51,060 nucleotides of DNA from Melioribacteraceae bacterium (GTDB lineage Bacteria > Bacteroidota > Ignavibacteria > Ignavibacteriales > Melioribacteraceae). Location of the stretch: NCBI GenBank assembly GCA_026983955.1, contig JALSTB010000099.1:1-51060 (forward strand), read 5' to 3'. The position numbers were made by a program, and so were the translations under genes. Positions 1-9,235 of the stretch are shown here, piece by piece. Below the pieces are notes generated by a model. That model was not told the DNA's origin. It saw only the letters and a program-made list of their open reading frames with translations, and made no database searches. Position 1 is the first letter of the stretch; each line of letters starts with the position of its first letter.

Positions 1-1
1 T

Positions 2-805
2 GCCGGTGTTCCGGATAAGTTCGACCTGGGTTACACGGGCATGCAACACAATTTCGATCCGACTTCAGCCTGGAAAACCGACGATATTCCCGGGCACGGT
101 GCAAGCTATGCCGATTATGAAAGTAAAATTATTGCAGGCAATACATTCGATTTTCCTTATGTACACGGCAATGCCATTAAGTCAGCCGGATATTCGTTCG
201 TATCTTGTAGTGATGAATCGATTGAAAATTCGATAGTAGATCTAAATAATTACAGAGCAGTAGATTTTATTTTCGGTGAAGAAAAAGAGACACATTGGCA
301 AAAGCCGTATGCCGATTCACTTTGGGGTACGAGGTTTAAAGTTTTCCCCAAAAAACTTCAACAAAAAATATCAGCTTATTTATCAACAGGTGGGAACGCA
401 TTTTTCTCCGGGTCATATTTGGGCAGTGATATTTTCTTAAACGCAAATGCCGATTCGAACGATGCCCGCTTTGCTACGGAAATTTTGCATTACAAACTCG
501 ATTCGGATCACGCCGTTAGACGTGGCAACGTATTCGTTAACGATTCAACAATTTTACCGGCAAAATTCACTTTACAATTTAATACAAATTTAAATGATAC
601 GCTTTATGCAGTTGAAGCCCCCGACGCTCTCGGTACAGCGAATGGCAGTAAAACTTTCCTCCGTTATGAGGAAAACCGTTACAGTGCCGGAGTTTTCTAC
701 AATGGTAACTATAAAGTTGTAATAACGGGATTCCCTTTTGAAACAATAAAATCGGAAGACGCACGAAATAAATTTATGAAAGCAATTTTGAAATTTTTTA
801 ACTGA
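2..805 (+). CDS. C-terminal part of a large secreted protein (xanthan lyase/golvesin-domain-like)
   Basis: The reading frame is open from the first bases of the window, ahead of the first internal ATG at 41, so this is the 3' part of a longer gene. The visible part is about 267 residues. The stretch around 'HGASYADYE' and 'HGNAIKSAGYSF', then 'AYLSTGGNAFFSGSYLGSD', resembles the Rossmann or GATase-like C-terminal region of Bacteroidota proteins often annotated as xanthan lyase or golvesin-domain proteins. That naming is family recollection; no catalytic residues can be assigned. There is no sorting domain at its end (...MKAILKFFN). It lies 12 bases upstream of the PBP4-type carboxypeptidase and may be co-transcribed with it. 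The existence of the coding region is secure; the function is not. Confidence 0.6.
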   Translation, partial: AGVPDKFDLGYTGMQHNFDPTSAWKTDDIPGHGASYADYESKIIAGNTFDFPYVHGNAIKSAGYSFVSCSDESIENSIVDLNNYRAVDFIFGEEKETHWQKPYADSLWGTRFKVFPKKLQQKISAYLSTGGNAFFSGSYLGSDIFLNANADSNDARFATEILHYKLDSDHAVRRGNVFVNDSTILPAKFTLQFNTNLNDTLYAVEAPDALGTANGSKTFLRYEENRYSAGVFYNGNYKVVITGFPFETIKSEDARNKFMKAILKFFN

Positions 806-817
806 ACGGATACCCGG

Positions 818-2284
818 ATGAAAATGTTAAAAATCGGTCTTAGTTTACTTTTGCTTGGCAGAATTTTATTTGCGCAAACCTCTTTTCAAATTCAACGTGC
901 TATAGAAAACTATAAAGAGACAAAACTACTCCGGTCGGCACAATGGTCTGTTTACGCACGCTATCTCGATTCCGGGGAAGAAATAGTTAATTACAACTCG
1001 CGCATTAGCCTGGCACCTGCATCAAATTTAAAACTATTCACAACGGCTGCCGCTTTGGATTACTTGGGTGAAGATTTCCGGTTCAAAACCAAATTATTTT
1101 ATGACGGGAAAATTGACAAATATGGGACTTTACACGGAAATATTTATTTAGTTGGAGGAGGCGACCCTACTCTGGGTTCCAATCTTGTAAAGTCATCACT
1201 TTCATTTGATTCGTTAATGAATTACTTTATTTCTAAAATTAAAAGTTTCAATATTCTTAAAATAAATGGTAATATATATGCAGATGACTTTATGTTTGAC
1301 GGCCAATTGATTCCGGATGAATGGAATTGGATTGATTTGGGTAATTACTATGCCGCTCCCCTTTCTGCACTTACAATACACGATAATTTATACTATTTAT
1401 ATTTCAAGCCCGGGGAAAAGACCGGCGATGCTGCCGAAGTATTGAGAACGGAACCTGCAGTTCCAAACTTAAAATTTATCAATTTTATGAAAACCGGACC
1501 TTTGGGCTCCGGTGACAACGGTTATATCTATAATGCTCCTTGGCGTTACGAAGCAGTTTTGAGGGGAACAATCCCCCTTGGTAAACCTGAATTTTCAATT
1601 AAGGGTTCTTTGCCCGATCCTCCTCTGTTTGCAGTGCAATATCTTAAAGCTAAATTGGAAAATAACGGTGTTGAAGTAAACGGAATGGCTAAAAAGCTTA
1701 CCTCACCAACTGACTACAAACAGAAAAATTTATTGCTTACTTTATCTTCCCCGCCGTTAAAAGATATTGTTTTTATTATTAATAAAAGAAGTAACAATTT
1801 ATACACGGAACTTCTGCTAAAAATGATTTCTTATAAAATTCACGGTACCGGAAATACACTTGACGGAACAAAATTGATAAAAGAATTTTTGGCAAGAAAT
1901 AATATCGATACAAGCGGATTGCTTTTATACGACGGTTCAGGACTTTCGCGGGAAAACGCAATAACAACAAAAGCAATGGTTGAGTTATTGACACATCTTC
2001 CGCAAAAAGAATATTTCAATTCTTTTTACAAATCATTGGCAATTATGGGTAATTCGAACGACATCGGTTATTTCAAGAATGTTGGGAAAGGGACAGTGCT
2101 GGAAAATAACGTGAGAATCAAATCCGGAGTGATTGAAGGCGTGAGAGCATACTCCGGCTACTTGAAAAATAAAAGCGGAAAGACAATCGTTTTTTCGATG
2201 ATTGCAAACAATTTCGACGGCAGCGGTTCGGATGTAACTGCAATTCACCGTAAAATATTATTGATGCTTGCTAATTTAAAATAA
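818..2284 (+). CDS. dacB: D-alanyl-D-alanine carboxypeptidase/endopeptidase, PBP4 type (peptidase S13)
   Basis: Periplasmic penicillin-binding protein expected to trim or cleave D-Ala cross-links in peptidoglycan. It is 488 residues, the usual size for the S13 family. An N-terminal signal peptide (hydrophobic to about residue 19, FAQ) is followed by the full set of active-site boxes: SxxK at S69-N-L-K72, SxN at S325-N326-N327, and a KTG-equivalent K435-S-G437. The family signature 'DGSGLSREN' sits near 372-380. The long insert between the first two boxes is typical of PBP4 rather than of low-mass PBP5. The APC permease gene follows after 4 bases, so the two are probably one transcript. I see no missing key residue. 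Confidence 0.93.
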   Translation: MKMLKIGLSLLLLGRILFAQTSFQIQRAIENYKETKLLRSAQWSVYARYLDSGEEIVNYNSRISLAPASNLKLFTTAAALDYLGEDFRFKTKLFYDGKIDKYGTLHGNIYLVGGGDPTLGSNLVKSSLSFDSLMNYFISKIKSFNILKINGNIYADDFMFDGQLIPDEWNWIDLGNYYAAPLSALTIHDNLYYLYFKPGEKTGDAAEVLRTEPAVPNLKFINFMKTGPLGSGDNGYIYNAPWRYEAVLRGTIPLGKPEFSIKGSLPDPPLFAVQYLKAKLENNGVEVNGMAKKLTSPTDYKQKNLLLTLSSPPLKDIVFIINKRSNNLYTELLLKMISYKIHGTGNTLDGTKLIKEFLARNNIDTSGLLLYDGSGLSRENAITTKAMVELLTHLPQKEYFNSFYKSLAIMGNSNDIGYFKNVGKGTVLENNVRIKSGVIEGVRAYSGYLKNKSGKTIVFSMIANNFDGSGSDVTAIHRKILLMLANLK

Positions 2285-2288
2285 TAAA

Positions 2289-3626
2289 TTGAATTTATTA
2301 AAACCTAAACGTCAACTTACACTATTACAAACCTCATCGATTATTATTGGACAAGTAATCGGTTCGGGAATATTTATCAACATTCCTATTGTTGCGGCAA
2401 TTTCAGGCAATATTTGGATAGCGGTAATTATTTGGTTTTTAGGCGGATTACTTTGGCTACCGCAAATTTTTATTTTGGCTGAAATGGGAAGTGCCTATCC
2501 CGATCAAGGCGGACCGTACCAATTTATTAATAAAGCCGGTTCACCGTTTTTGGCTTTCTTGTACACTTGGACGGCTTTTCTCACGAGCGACACACCCACT
2601 TTATCCATAATCGGGTTGCTGGCGGCCGATGCACTAAGTTATTTTTTCCCGGGGCTCGGATTTGATTTATACGCTAAAATTTTTGCTGCATCTTTAATTT
2701 TATTATTTACAATTATTCAAATTAGAAGTGTAAAACTGGGTGGCAACGTTCAAGTTGTATTAACAATTGCAAAATTGATGCCGTTATTTGCTGTTGTCAT
2801 CATTGGCTTGTTTTTTATATTGAACGGAAGTTCCCAACATTTAAGTTTTGCCGGAAGCAAACCGTTTACTTTGCACTTATTAACAGCCGGAATTGCCGCT
2901 ACAGTTTGGGCGTATGCGGGTTTTTTAAACATTCTGTACACTTCGGGTGAAATTTTAAATCCCCAAAAGGTTTTGCCGAAGTCGCTCATCGGTTCCGTTT
3001 TGTTCGTCATGTTGGCGTATATATTAATTAATATCGGAACTGCCGCCATAGTCCCTTTTAACGATTTGATTTCTGTTGAAGAAGGGAAATTCGTCAATCC
3101 GTTCTCTTATATAGATTCAACCGGTTGGGCTGCAGGCGGAATTTTTGCAATAGCTGTTTTTATTTCAATGCTCGGAGTTTTAAATTCATCCATAATTACG
3201 CAACCCAGATTGGAATATGCAATGTCGCGTGACGGTTTGTTTTTCAAATTATTCGGTCATTTACATAAAAAACATTTAACACCTGATTATTCAATAATAA
3301 TTCAATCCATTGCGGCAATTCTTCTCCTAGCCGGCAACCTTGGAGATTTGTTAGGATATTTCACGCTTTCTTATGTTTTACAAAATGCACTTGTTTACGG
3401 TTCAATATTCAATTTGAGGAAAAGAACCGACTATAATCCCTCATTCAAATCACCTTTTTGGTATATCATGGCTGTGCTATCGATTGTTATTCAATTATAT
3501 TTGGCTTACGGAGCTTTCCTGGCTTATCCTTTGGGCGGCTTGATTGCATGTTTGGCATTAATTCTTACGGGTCTGCCGTTATATCTCTATTTTATGGAAA
3601 GGAGAAAAGCGGGACACGTTTTTTAA
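2289..3626 (+). CDS. APC-family amino acid permease
   Basis: Inner-membrane transporter of 445 residues, nearly all hydrophobic, with about 12 membrane helices. The N-terminal 'GQVIGSGIF' (about residues 21-29) is the substrate-binding glycine motif of the amino acid-polyamine-organocation superfamily in helix 1. 'EMGSAYPDQGGPYQF' in the helix 2/3 region is also typical of the family. The start is a TTG placed 4 bases after the dacB stop. No ATG occurs before the second helix, and the TTG gives the normal short cytosolic N-terminus. The substrate cannot be told from sequence; LAT-like amino acid exchangers or polyamine/glutamate permeases are the likely relatives. The gene ends inside a hairpin shared with the convergent neighbour. 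Confidence 0.88.
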   Translation: MNLLKPKRQLTLLQTSSIIIGQVIGSGIFINIPIVAAISGNIWIAVIIWFLGGLLWLPQIFILAEMGSAYPDQGGPYQFINKAGSPFLAFLYTWTAFLTSDTPTLSIIGLLAADALSYFFPGLGFDLYAKIFAASLILLFTIIQIRSVKLGGNVQVVLTIAKLMPLFAVVIIGLFFILNGSSQHLSFAGSKPFTLHLLTAGIAATVWAYAGFLNILYTSGEILNPQKVLPKSLIGSVLFVMLAYILINIGTAAIVPFNDLISVEEGKFVNPFSYIDSTGWAAGGIFAIAVFISMLGVLNSSIITQPRLEYAMSRDGLFFKLFGHLHKKHLTPDYSIIIQSIAAILLLAGNLGDLLGYFTLSYVLQNALVYGSIFNLRKRTDYNPSFKSPFWYIMAVLSIVIQLYLAYGAFLAYPLGGLIACLALILTGLPLYLYFMERRKAGHVF

Positions 3627-3636
3627 CGCATCCCGC
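3609..3636. terminator. Probable bidirectional terminator between convergent genes
   Basis: The stem is GCGGGA (3609-3614) with TCCCGC (3631-3636). After a 2x2 internal loop it continues as CGTT with AACG, closed by a TTTT loop. It begins within the last permease codons and lies just before the stop of the convergent VPS10-like gene. On the minus strand the stem is followed by TTTTCTCC. On the plus strand there is no immediate T tract. Confidence 0.5.
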
Positions 3637-3641
3637 AACAC

Positions 3642-6600
3642 TCAGCTTTTATCATACTGTTCCCGTGTTAGTAATTCTATTGTTTTCAGTCCTTGTTTCT
3701 GCAGCAACCGGTTAATTTCCGGAAGTTTTTTTTCAATTAACTTGTCAGTTTCCTTTGAAATCCGCTTAAATTCTTTTTCCAATAATTCGAGTCTTTCAAT
3801 TTGTGATTTCGTAGGTCTTCCCAAATAGTTGATAATTCCGGAATAAACATCGGCAACCTTCTCCGCCAACCTAATTTGTCCGGAAATTATATACGGACTT
3901 GTAGAGACCAAAGTTTTATGAATTTTTTCCAACTCTCCCATAAATTCACCGGAGTTTTCATTACTAAGAACTTTAATATTTTTAATTTTTCTTAAAAGAT
4001 TTATGATTTGCTTATCTTTAAATGAAATGTCTTCAAGGAGAACGTAAGCTTTGTTCAAAATTTTATATTGTAATTCCATATCAGCGATCGAATGCCTTTC
4101 CGTTTTGGGATATTTGATTTCAACGGGGGCGGAATATTCGTTTTTACCTTCGATAATTTTCACGGTGTACTTACCCGGAGGAAACGTTGGACCGAAAGCG
4201 GTTCTGAATGCCAAATTCGGTGATGATGCTTTTACTTTAGGTGGTTTCTTCCGGACGTACCACGAAACACGGTTTATTCCTTTTCTTTTTCCAGCCGGAA
4301 GAGTTTTTATCAATTTTCCTCTTTCGTTATAAATTTCAATTCTCATATCACCGAAGATATGCCTTTTTTTCATATAATAGTTTATCGTTACCGCAGCACT
4401 TGGGTTGGAACCGAAAAATTCCTGGTCACCTGAAATTCCATAAGAAAATTTCGGATTTGAAATATAATAAGGCTTAACCGGAAAAATGTGTACTTTGGAA
4501 TTCAATACTTTTTCATTTAATAACCGCAAAGGAGAAATATCGTCGATGATTAATACTCCCCTGCCGTGTGTACCCAGAACCAAATCCGATGTTTGTGGTT
4601 GTAACACCATTTCATAAATGGCAACTTTGGGAACTTTATTTTTGAATCTTACCCATTGTTCGCCACCGTCAATCGATATGTAAAGCCCGAACTCCGTTCC
4701 CAGAAACAATAATTCCGGATTAACACTGTCTTCCAAAATTGTTCTTGCGTACCCTTCAATATTTTCCGAAGCAAGAGACTTCCAAGTTTTTCCCAAATCG
4801 GTTGTTTTATAAACATAAACAGATTTGTCACCATTCCGGTGTCCGTCGAAAACAACATAAGCGGTTTCCCTTTTGAAATTACCTGCTGCAACTTTTGCGC
4901 ACCAAGTATTTGCCGGTAATCCCGGAATATTTTTTATGACATTATTCCATGTTTTGCCACCGTCTACAGTAATTTGGAGGTTACCGTCATCCGTCCCAAC
5001 CCAAATAACGTTTTTGTCTTTGGGCGATTCACTGATTGTATAAATCGTACAATGGTTTTCCGCGGTCGAATTATCTATTGTTAACCCGCCGGATTCTTCT
5101 TGTTTTTGCTTTTCCGGATCATTCGTTGTCAAGTCGGGTGAAATTTTCTCCCACGAATCACCACGGTTATCAGTTCTGTATAAGAATTGTGCTCCAATGT
5201 ACAAAACACCTTCTTGTGTGGGTGAAAAGTAAACCGGTGTATCCCAATTGAATCTAAGTTTCACATCCGGATCGTCCGAAAAAGGTTTTATTTCTTTTAT
5301 CTCGCGAGTGTCTTTGTAGAACCGCATTAATTGACCGCCTTGATACAACCAGTACAAAATATTTTTATCAGCCGGATCGGGCAAAACGGTAAACCCGTCT
5401 CCATATCCTACGTTTTCCCAATCGCAATTTGTAATGCCGTTTATACCCTGAGATTTGCCAATCCACGAACCGTTATCTTGCAAACCGCCGTAAACATTGT
5501 ACGGCTCTTCATTATCTACACTGATATGATAGAATTGAGCAACAGGTAAATTTTGTGCATGTTGCCATGTGCTTCCTTGATCGTGCGAAATATAAAAACC
5601 GCCGTCCGTTCCGATATATAAGTGCCGGTTGTTATTGGGATTGACCCAAACGGCATGAATATCGCTGTGCACCCTTCCCCCTTCAACAAAAGGTGATGTG
5701 TATGAATAACCTCCGTCATCACTAACGTATAAAGTAAAGCCCGGCTTATAAAATCTGTTTGTATCAAGCGGATCGGGAACAATTGCCGAAAAGTAAAAGG
5801 GCCGTTCGCCCACTATTCCCGATGCAGAACGCTTTTCCCAAGTACGCCCTTTATCAAGCGAGCGGTACAGGGCAGATTCTTTTGCTTCGATTAAAGCATA
5901 AACTATATTAGTATTAACCGGTGAAATTGCAACTGCTATTCTGCCGAGCTCCCCTTGCGGCAAGCCGCCGGTTATTTTTTCCCAAGTTTCTCCACCGTCG
6001 GTCGATTTATACAATCCGCTACCCGGACCTCCGGAGCGAAAAGTATATGGTTTACGCCTGAAATCCCACATACCGGCAAAAAGAATATTGGGATTTGACG
6101 GGTCGATTGCCAAATCGGAACAACCGGTGTTCTCATCAACAAAAAGCACTTTTTTCCATGTCCTGCCGCCGTCCGAAGTCTTGAAAACTCCGCGTTCGGA
6201 ATTGGATTTCCAAATATTTCCAAGTGCGGCAACAAAAACTTCGTTACTGTTGTCAGGATTAATAACAATATCCGCAATATTATCGGTGCCTTTCAACCCC
6301 ATAAAACTCCAGTCTTCTCCGCCATTGGTAGTTTTGAAAACACCTTTTCCCACACTTACACTGTTGCGCGTCCAGGCTTCACCGGTGCCAACCCAAACCG
6401 TATCGTTATGTTTCTGATCAATTGCTATTGCACCTATGGATTGCACATGTTCATCAAAAACCGGTTTGAAGGTTGTACCCCCGTTTTTTGTTTTCCAAAC
6501 TCCGCCGCCTGCAGAACCAACATAAACCAGCAGCGGATTGTTGTGTGAAGCATCTATTGCGGAAATTCTGCCGCTCATAACAGCCGGGCCGATTTCCCTT

Positions 6601-6710
6601 GCTTTCAGCTCACCGAAAAACGACGGTTTAAGTTTTTTCTTTTGATTCCGGGATTGCACTGTACCGAAAATCAGAAGTAAAACAAACGGCACTAATAATA
6701 TTTTTTTCAT
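3642..6710 (-). CDS. Secreted sortilin/VPS10-like beta-propeller protein with Asp-box repeats
   Basis: 1022 residues with a signal peptide (MKKILLVPFVLLLIFGTVQS). The body is a large propeller built of BNR/Asp-box blades: repeated S-x-D-x-G-x-T-W motifs such as 'TSDGGRTW', 'STDGGETW', 'SHDQGSTW', 'TVDGGKTW' and 'SIDGGEQW' run from about residue 80 to 700. The opening 'REIGPAVMSGRISAID' is typical of the bacterial 'VPS10 domain/exo-alpha-sialidase-like' family. A beta-sandwich-like segment follows, then a charged helical C-terminus (about 860-1015) that may form a coiled coil. There is no T9SS sorting domain. Asp boxes are structural, so they do not show sialidase activity. It lies 13 bases downstream of the LolA-like gene in one minus-strand unit. 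The biochemical role is unknown. Confidence 0.8.
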   Translation of the reverse strand: MKKILLVPFVLLLIFGTVQSRNQKKKLKPSFFGELKAREIGPAVMSGRISAIDASHNNPLLVYVGSAGGGVWKTKNGGTTFKPVFDEHVQSIGAIAIDQKHNDTVWVGTGEAWTRNSVSVGKGVFKTTNGGEDWSFMGLKGTDNIADIVINPDNSNEVFVAALGNIWKSNSERGVFKTSDGGRTWKKVLFVDENTGCSDLAIDPSNPNILFAGMWDFRRKPYTFRSGGPGSGLYKSTDGGETWEKITGGLPQGELGRIAVAISPVNTNIVYALIEAKESALYRSLDKGRTWEKRSASGIVGERPFYFSAIVPDPLDTNRFYKPGFTLYVSDDGGYSYTSPFVEGGRVHSDIHAVWVNPNNNRHLYIGTDGGFYISHDQGSTWQHAQNLPVAQFYHISVDNEEPYNVYGGLQDNGSWIGKSQGINGITNCDWENVGYGDGFTVLPDPADKNILYWLYQGGQLMRFYKDTREIKEIKPFSDDPDVKLRFNWDTPVYFSPTQEGVLYIGAQFLYRTDNRGDSWEKISPDLTTNDPEKQKQEESGGLTIDNSTAENHCTIYTISESPKDKNVIWVGTDDGNLQITVDGGKTWNNVIKNIPGLPANTWCAKVAAGNFKRETAYVVFDGHRNGDKSVYVYKTTDLGKTWKSLASENIEGYARTILEDSVNPELLFLGTEFGLYISIDGGEQWVRFKNKVPKVAIYEMVLQPQTSDLVLGTHGRGVLIIDDISPLRLLNEKVLNSKVHIFPVKPYYISNPKFSYGISGDQEFFGSNPSAAVTINYYMKKRHIFGDMRIEIYNERGKLIKTLPAGKRKGINRVSWYVRKKPPKVKASSPNLAFRTAFGPTFPPGKYTVKIIEGKNEYSAPVEIKYPKTERHSIADMELQYKILNKAYVLLEDISFKDKQIINLLRKIKNIKVLSNENSGEFMGELEKIHKTLVSTSPYIISGQIRLAEKVADVYSGIINYLGRPTKSQIERLELLEKEFKRISKETDKLIEKKLPEINRLLQKQGLKTIELLTREQYDKS

Positions 6711-6723
6711 TTTATTTAACCTT

Positions 6724-7461
6724 TTACTTTTTATCTTTTTCCGGTTTTTGTTCCGGCATTACGAATATTGAATCGGGTAAGTCCACGTTATAATCGATTG
6801 AATCTATAACTATATGGCTAACGGTGTTTCCTTTCAACTTCGTTTCGATATCGAACGGATCCACAATTCCGTCAACCGACTTGTAATTACTTAAATAAGT
6901 TTCAAATTCTTGTTCCACACCGCGCACCTTGGTTTTGAATTTTGTTTTCAGAATAACATAATTTTCCGCATCCATATAAACTTTAATGTCATCACCGTTG
7001 GGGCGGATTAATTGGATAACATAAACATCCGCATCGTCCATTGTTTCTTTTCCCAGAAGATTTACTTTATATCCTTTTTCTTTATAATTATGAAATAATC
7101 CGCCGAAATCCGCTTGTATTTTCATTTTCTCGTTTTGTTCTTCCGTCATCGGTTCGGGTTTGTTGGAACCGGCAAACGGATTAATAGTCCATCCATTTTT
7201 GCCGTCGAACGCTTGCACTATTTCCATCCCCTGAAAAACGGCAACGGATTTGAACTTCATCGGTTTTTTATGATATGATGTATAAGGTATTTCCATTTGT
7301 CCGCGAATTACCTTTCCTTTGGCAACAAATTGTCCTTTTTCCAGTAGTTTCTTTTGTCCAATCGCTTCAAAATGCTTTTGCAAAATTTCATCCACCGATT
7401 GCGCAAACATTTGTGCCGAAAAAAACACTAAAAGGATTGCAATAAATTTTACTGTTTTCAT
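6724..7461 (-). CDS. LolA-fold outer-membrane lipoprotein-sorting-like periplasmic protein
   Basis: 245 residues with a signal peptide ending near 'AQMFAQS'. The pattern 'VDEILQKHFEAIGQKKLLEKGQ' followed by alternating strands ('FDGKNGWTINPF', 'DADVYVIQL', 'DAENYVILKTKF') is that of the LolA/LppX lipoprotein-carrier fold common in Bacteroidota. Such proteins bind acyl chains in the periplasm. Some deliver lipoproteins to the outer membrane; others have unknown cargo. This one stands next to a secreted propeller protein rather than lolB or ftsK, so it is more likely a specialised paralogue than the housekeeping LolA. AGAGGT four bases before the ATG gives a good ribosome-binding site. It is probably co-transcribed with the VPS10-like gene downstream. 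Confidence 0.72.
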   Translation of the reverse strand: MKTVKFIAILLVFFSAQMFAQSVDEILQKHFEAIGQKKLLEKGQFVAKGKVIRGQMEIPYTSYHKKPMKFKSVAVFQGMEIVQAFDGKNGWTINPFAGSNKPEPMTEEQNEKMKIQADFGGLFHNYKEKGYKVNLLGKETMDDADVYVIQLIRPNGDDIKVYMDAENYVILKTKFKTKVRGVEQEFETYLSNYKSVDGIVDPFDIETKLKGNTVSHIVIDSIDYNVDLPDSIFVMPEQKPEKDKK

Positions 7462-7578
7462 TTTTACCTCTTGATTTATTGATGTTGTTATTTTGACGAT
7501 TAATTTCTAAAAAAGTTTAATAAACTCAACCGGGAGCTTCCCTCAGCAATTTAATGGGTGAACACCATAAATTGTTTT

Positions 7579-9177
7579 TTATTTTTCGAATACAATTTTT
7601 CCACCGGTGACGGTCATTAATACTTCTACATTTGATATTTTATCTTTCTTAATTTGAAAGATATTTTCCGAAAGCACTACAAAATCGGCAAGTTTACCCT
7701 CTTCAATACTTCCGAGATTTTTTTCTTGAAAAGCTGCATAAGCGGCATCGAGAGTGTAGGCTTTAACCGTTTCCTCTACAGTTAATTTTTCACCGGGAAT
7801 TAATCCTGTGGATTTTTGATTTTCAGCCGTATGTCTTGTTACCGCAGCATAAATCCCTTTGAGAGGATTTAAAGTAACTACGGGCCAATCGCTTCCGAAA
7901 CATAATTTGATATTATTATTCAAAAATTTCTTGAACGCATAAGCATTTTCCATACGTTCCGGACCGATTTTTTCAATCATCCAATCGCCGTCAACAAACA
8001 AATGGTACGGTTGTGCCGAAACTACAATTCCAAGTTTTTTCATTCTTTCGAAATCCCTATCCGTCATGTGTTGTGCATGTTCAATTCTGAATCTCCGGTC
8101 CCAAATAGGATTTGATTCACTAATTCTTTCCGCAATATCGATAACTTCCGAAATTGCACGGTCGCCTATTGCATGAATTGACAATTGTAGTTTATTTCTG
8201 TCACTCTCTTTAATCATTTTCTCCAATTCTCCGGATTGGAGGATTTCCATCGGCAAGCCGGAATTTTGGGGATCATCGGAGTAAGGCTCGAAAAAATAAG
8301 CCGTTGAAGAACCAAGCGCTCCATCTGCAAAAGCTTTGAGTGAGCCTATTTTCAATTTATCACTTCCGAAATTATATTGCACACCGGAATCGATAAGGGA
8401 TTTATATTTTTGAATTGGCAAACGGGTATAAACTCTTGATGTCAGCCGGTTTTCTTTTTCGGCTTTTTGTAATACGGGAAAGTGTTTTTCATAGGTTATA
8501 TCATGAATCGAAGTTAATCCGAATTTAGCCGCTTCCCCCATTGCGTAATCGACAGCTTTATCGTAATGTGAAGCATCCGGTTCTGGAATAACTTTTTGAA
8601 CCAGTTCCATCGCTTTATCTTTCAAAATTCCCGTCGGTTCACCGGTTTTCTTGTCCCTTTCAATAACACCGCCGTTAGGATCGGGAGTGTTTTTGGTAAT
8701 TCCCGCTAACTTCAAAGCAAGCGAATTAGCCAAAGCCATGTGATAATCCATGCGCATAACAAAAACCGGAGTGGCAGCGGAGAAATCATCGATCCATTCT
8801 TTCCGCGGTAAAGTTTTCTCACGCCAATTTTGGTGATTCCAATTTCCTCCGGTTATCCACCCGCTTTTATTCTTCTGAATATATCCGGAGAGAATATTTA
8901 TAAATTCGGCTTTAGATTTCGCAGGCGACAAATCCACGCTCATCAAATAGAACCCGCCGAGAATAATGTGTGCGTGCGAATCGATAAAGCCCGGCAAAAC
9001 CAAATTACCTTGCAAATCAACGATTTCCGTAAACCCGTTCGTATATTTTCTTACTTCTTCCGTTGTGCCTGCAAATACAATTTCATTTCCGGAAACCAAA
9101 ATTGCCTCCGCCCAAGGTTGGTGCGGATTTAACGTGTAAATTTTCCCATTTAAAAAAGCTTTAGTGAATAATTTCAT
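7579..9177 (-). CDS. YtcJ-like metal-dependent amidohydrolase (amidohydrolase family 3)
   Basis: A TTG at 9210 would give 543 residues. I prefer the ATG at 9177 (532 residues), because it gives the normal family N-terminus 'MKLFTKAFLNGKIYTL' and has AGGAA just upstream. Metal ligands are visible: 'FIDSHAHI' (H68, H70), 'SIHAIGDRA' (H335), 'RIEHAQHM' (H367) and 'FGSDWPV' (D430). The order and length match the YtcJ/imidazolonepropionase-like branch of the amidohydrolase superfamily, which hydrolyses C-N bonds of unidentified substrates. There is no signal peptide, so it is cytosolic. The neighbouring amino-acid permease and peptidases fit a peptide or amino-acid catabolic role, but that is inference. 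Confidence 0.87.
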   Translation of the reverse strand: MKLFTKAFLNGKIYTLNPHQPWAEAILVSGNEIVFAGTTEEVRKYTNGFTEIVDLQGNLVLPGFIDSHAHIILGGFYLMSVDLSPAKSKAEFINILSGYIQKNKSGWITGGNWNHQNWREKTLPRKEWIDDFSAATPVFVMRMDYHMALANSLALKLAGITKNTPDPNGGVIERDKKTGEPTGILKDKAMELVQKVIPEPDASHYDKAVDYAMGEAAKFGLTSIHDITYEKHFPVLQKAEKENRLTSRVYTRLPIQKYKSLIDSGVQYNFGSDKLKIGSLKAFADGALGSSTAYFFEPYSDDPQNSGLPMEILQSGELEKMIKESDRNKLQLSIHAIGDRAISEVIDIAERISESNPIWDRRFRIEHAQHMTDRDFERMKKLGIVVSAQPYHLFVDGDWMIEKIGPERMENAYAFKKFLNNNIKLCFGSDWPVVTLNPLKGIYAAVTRHTAENQKSTGLIPGEKLTVEETVKAYTLDAAYAAFQEKNLGSIEEGKLADFVVLSENIFQIKKDKISNVEVLMTVTGGKIVFEK

Positions 9178-9190
9178 TTCCTGTAAATCG

Positions 9191-9211
9191 ATTGAATTTA
9201 TTATATTCAAT
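9191..9211. promoter_or_regulatory. Inverted repeat between divergent genes (possible operator)
   Basis: ATTGAAT (9191-9197) and ATTCAAT (9205-9211) form a perfect 7-base inverted repeat with a 7-base spacer. It lies in the short gap between the divergently transcribed amidohydrolase and M23 peptidase genes. The position fits an operator, but the repeat is AT-rich and could be chance. Confidence 0.25.
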
Positions 9212-9235
9212 ATACGAATAACTTTTTAAGGCTCA

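Noticed and set aside
3642-6710. Sialidase activity suggested by many Asp boxes
   Set aside because: Asp boxes are structural turns shared by VPS10 propellers; the opening motif and length fit the sortilin-like family, and no sialidase arginine triad could be placed.
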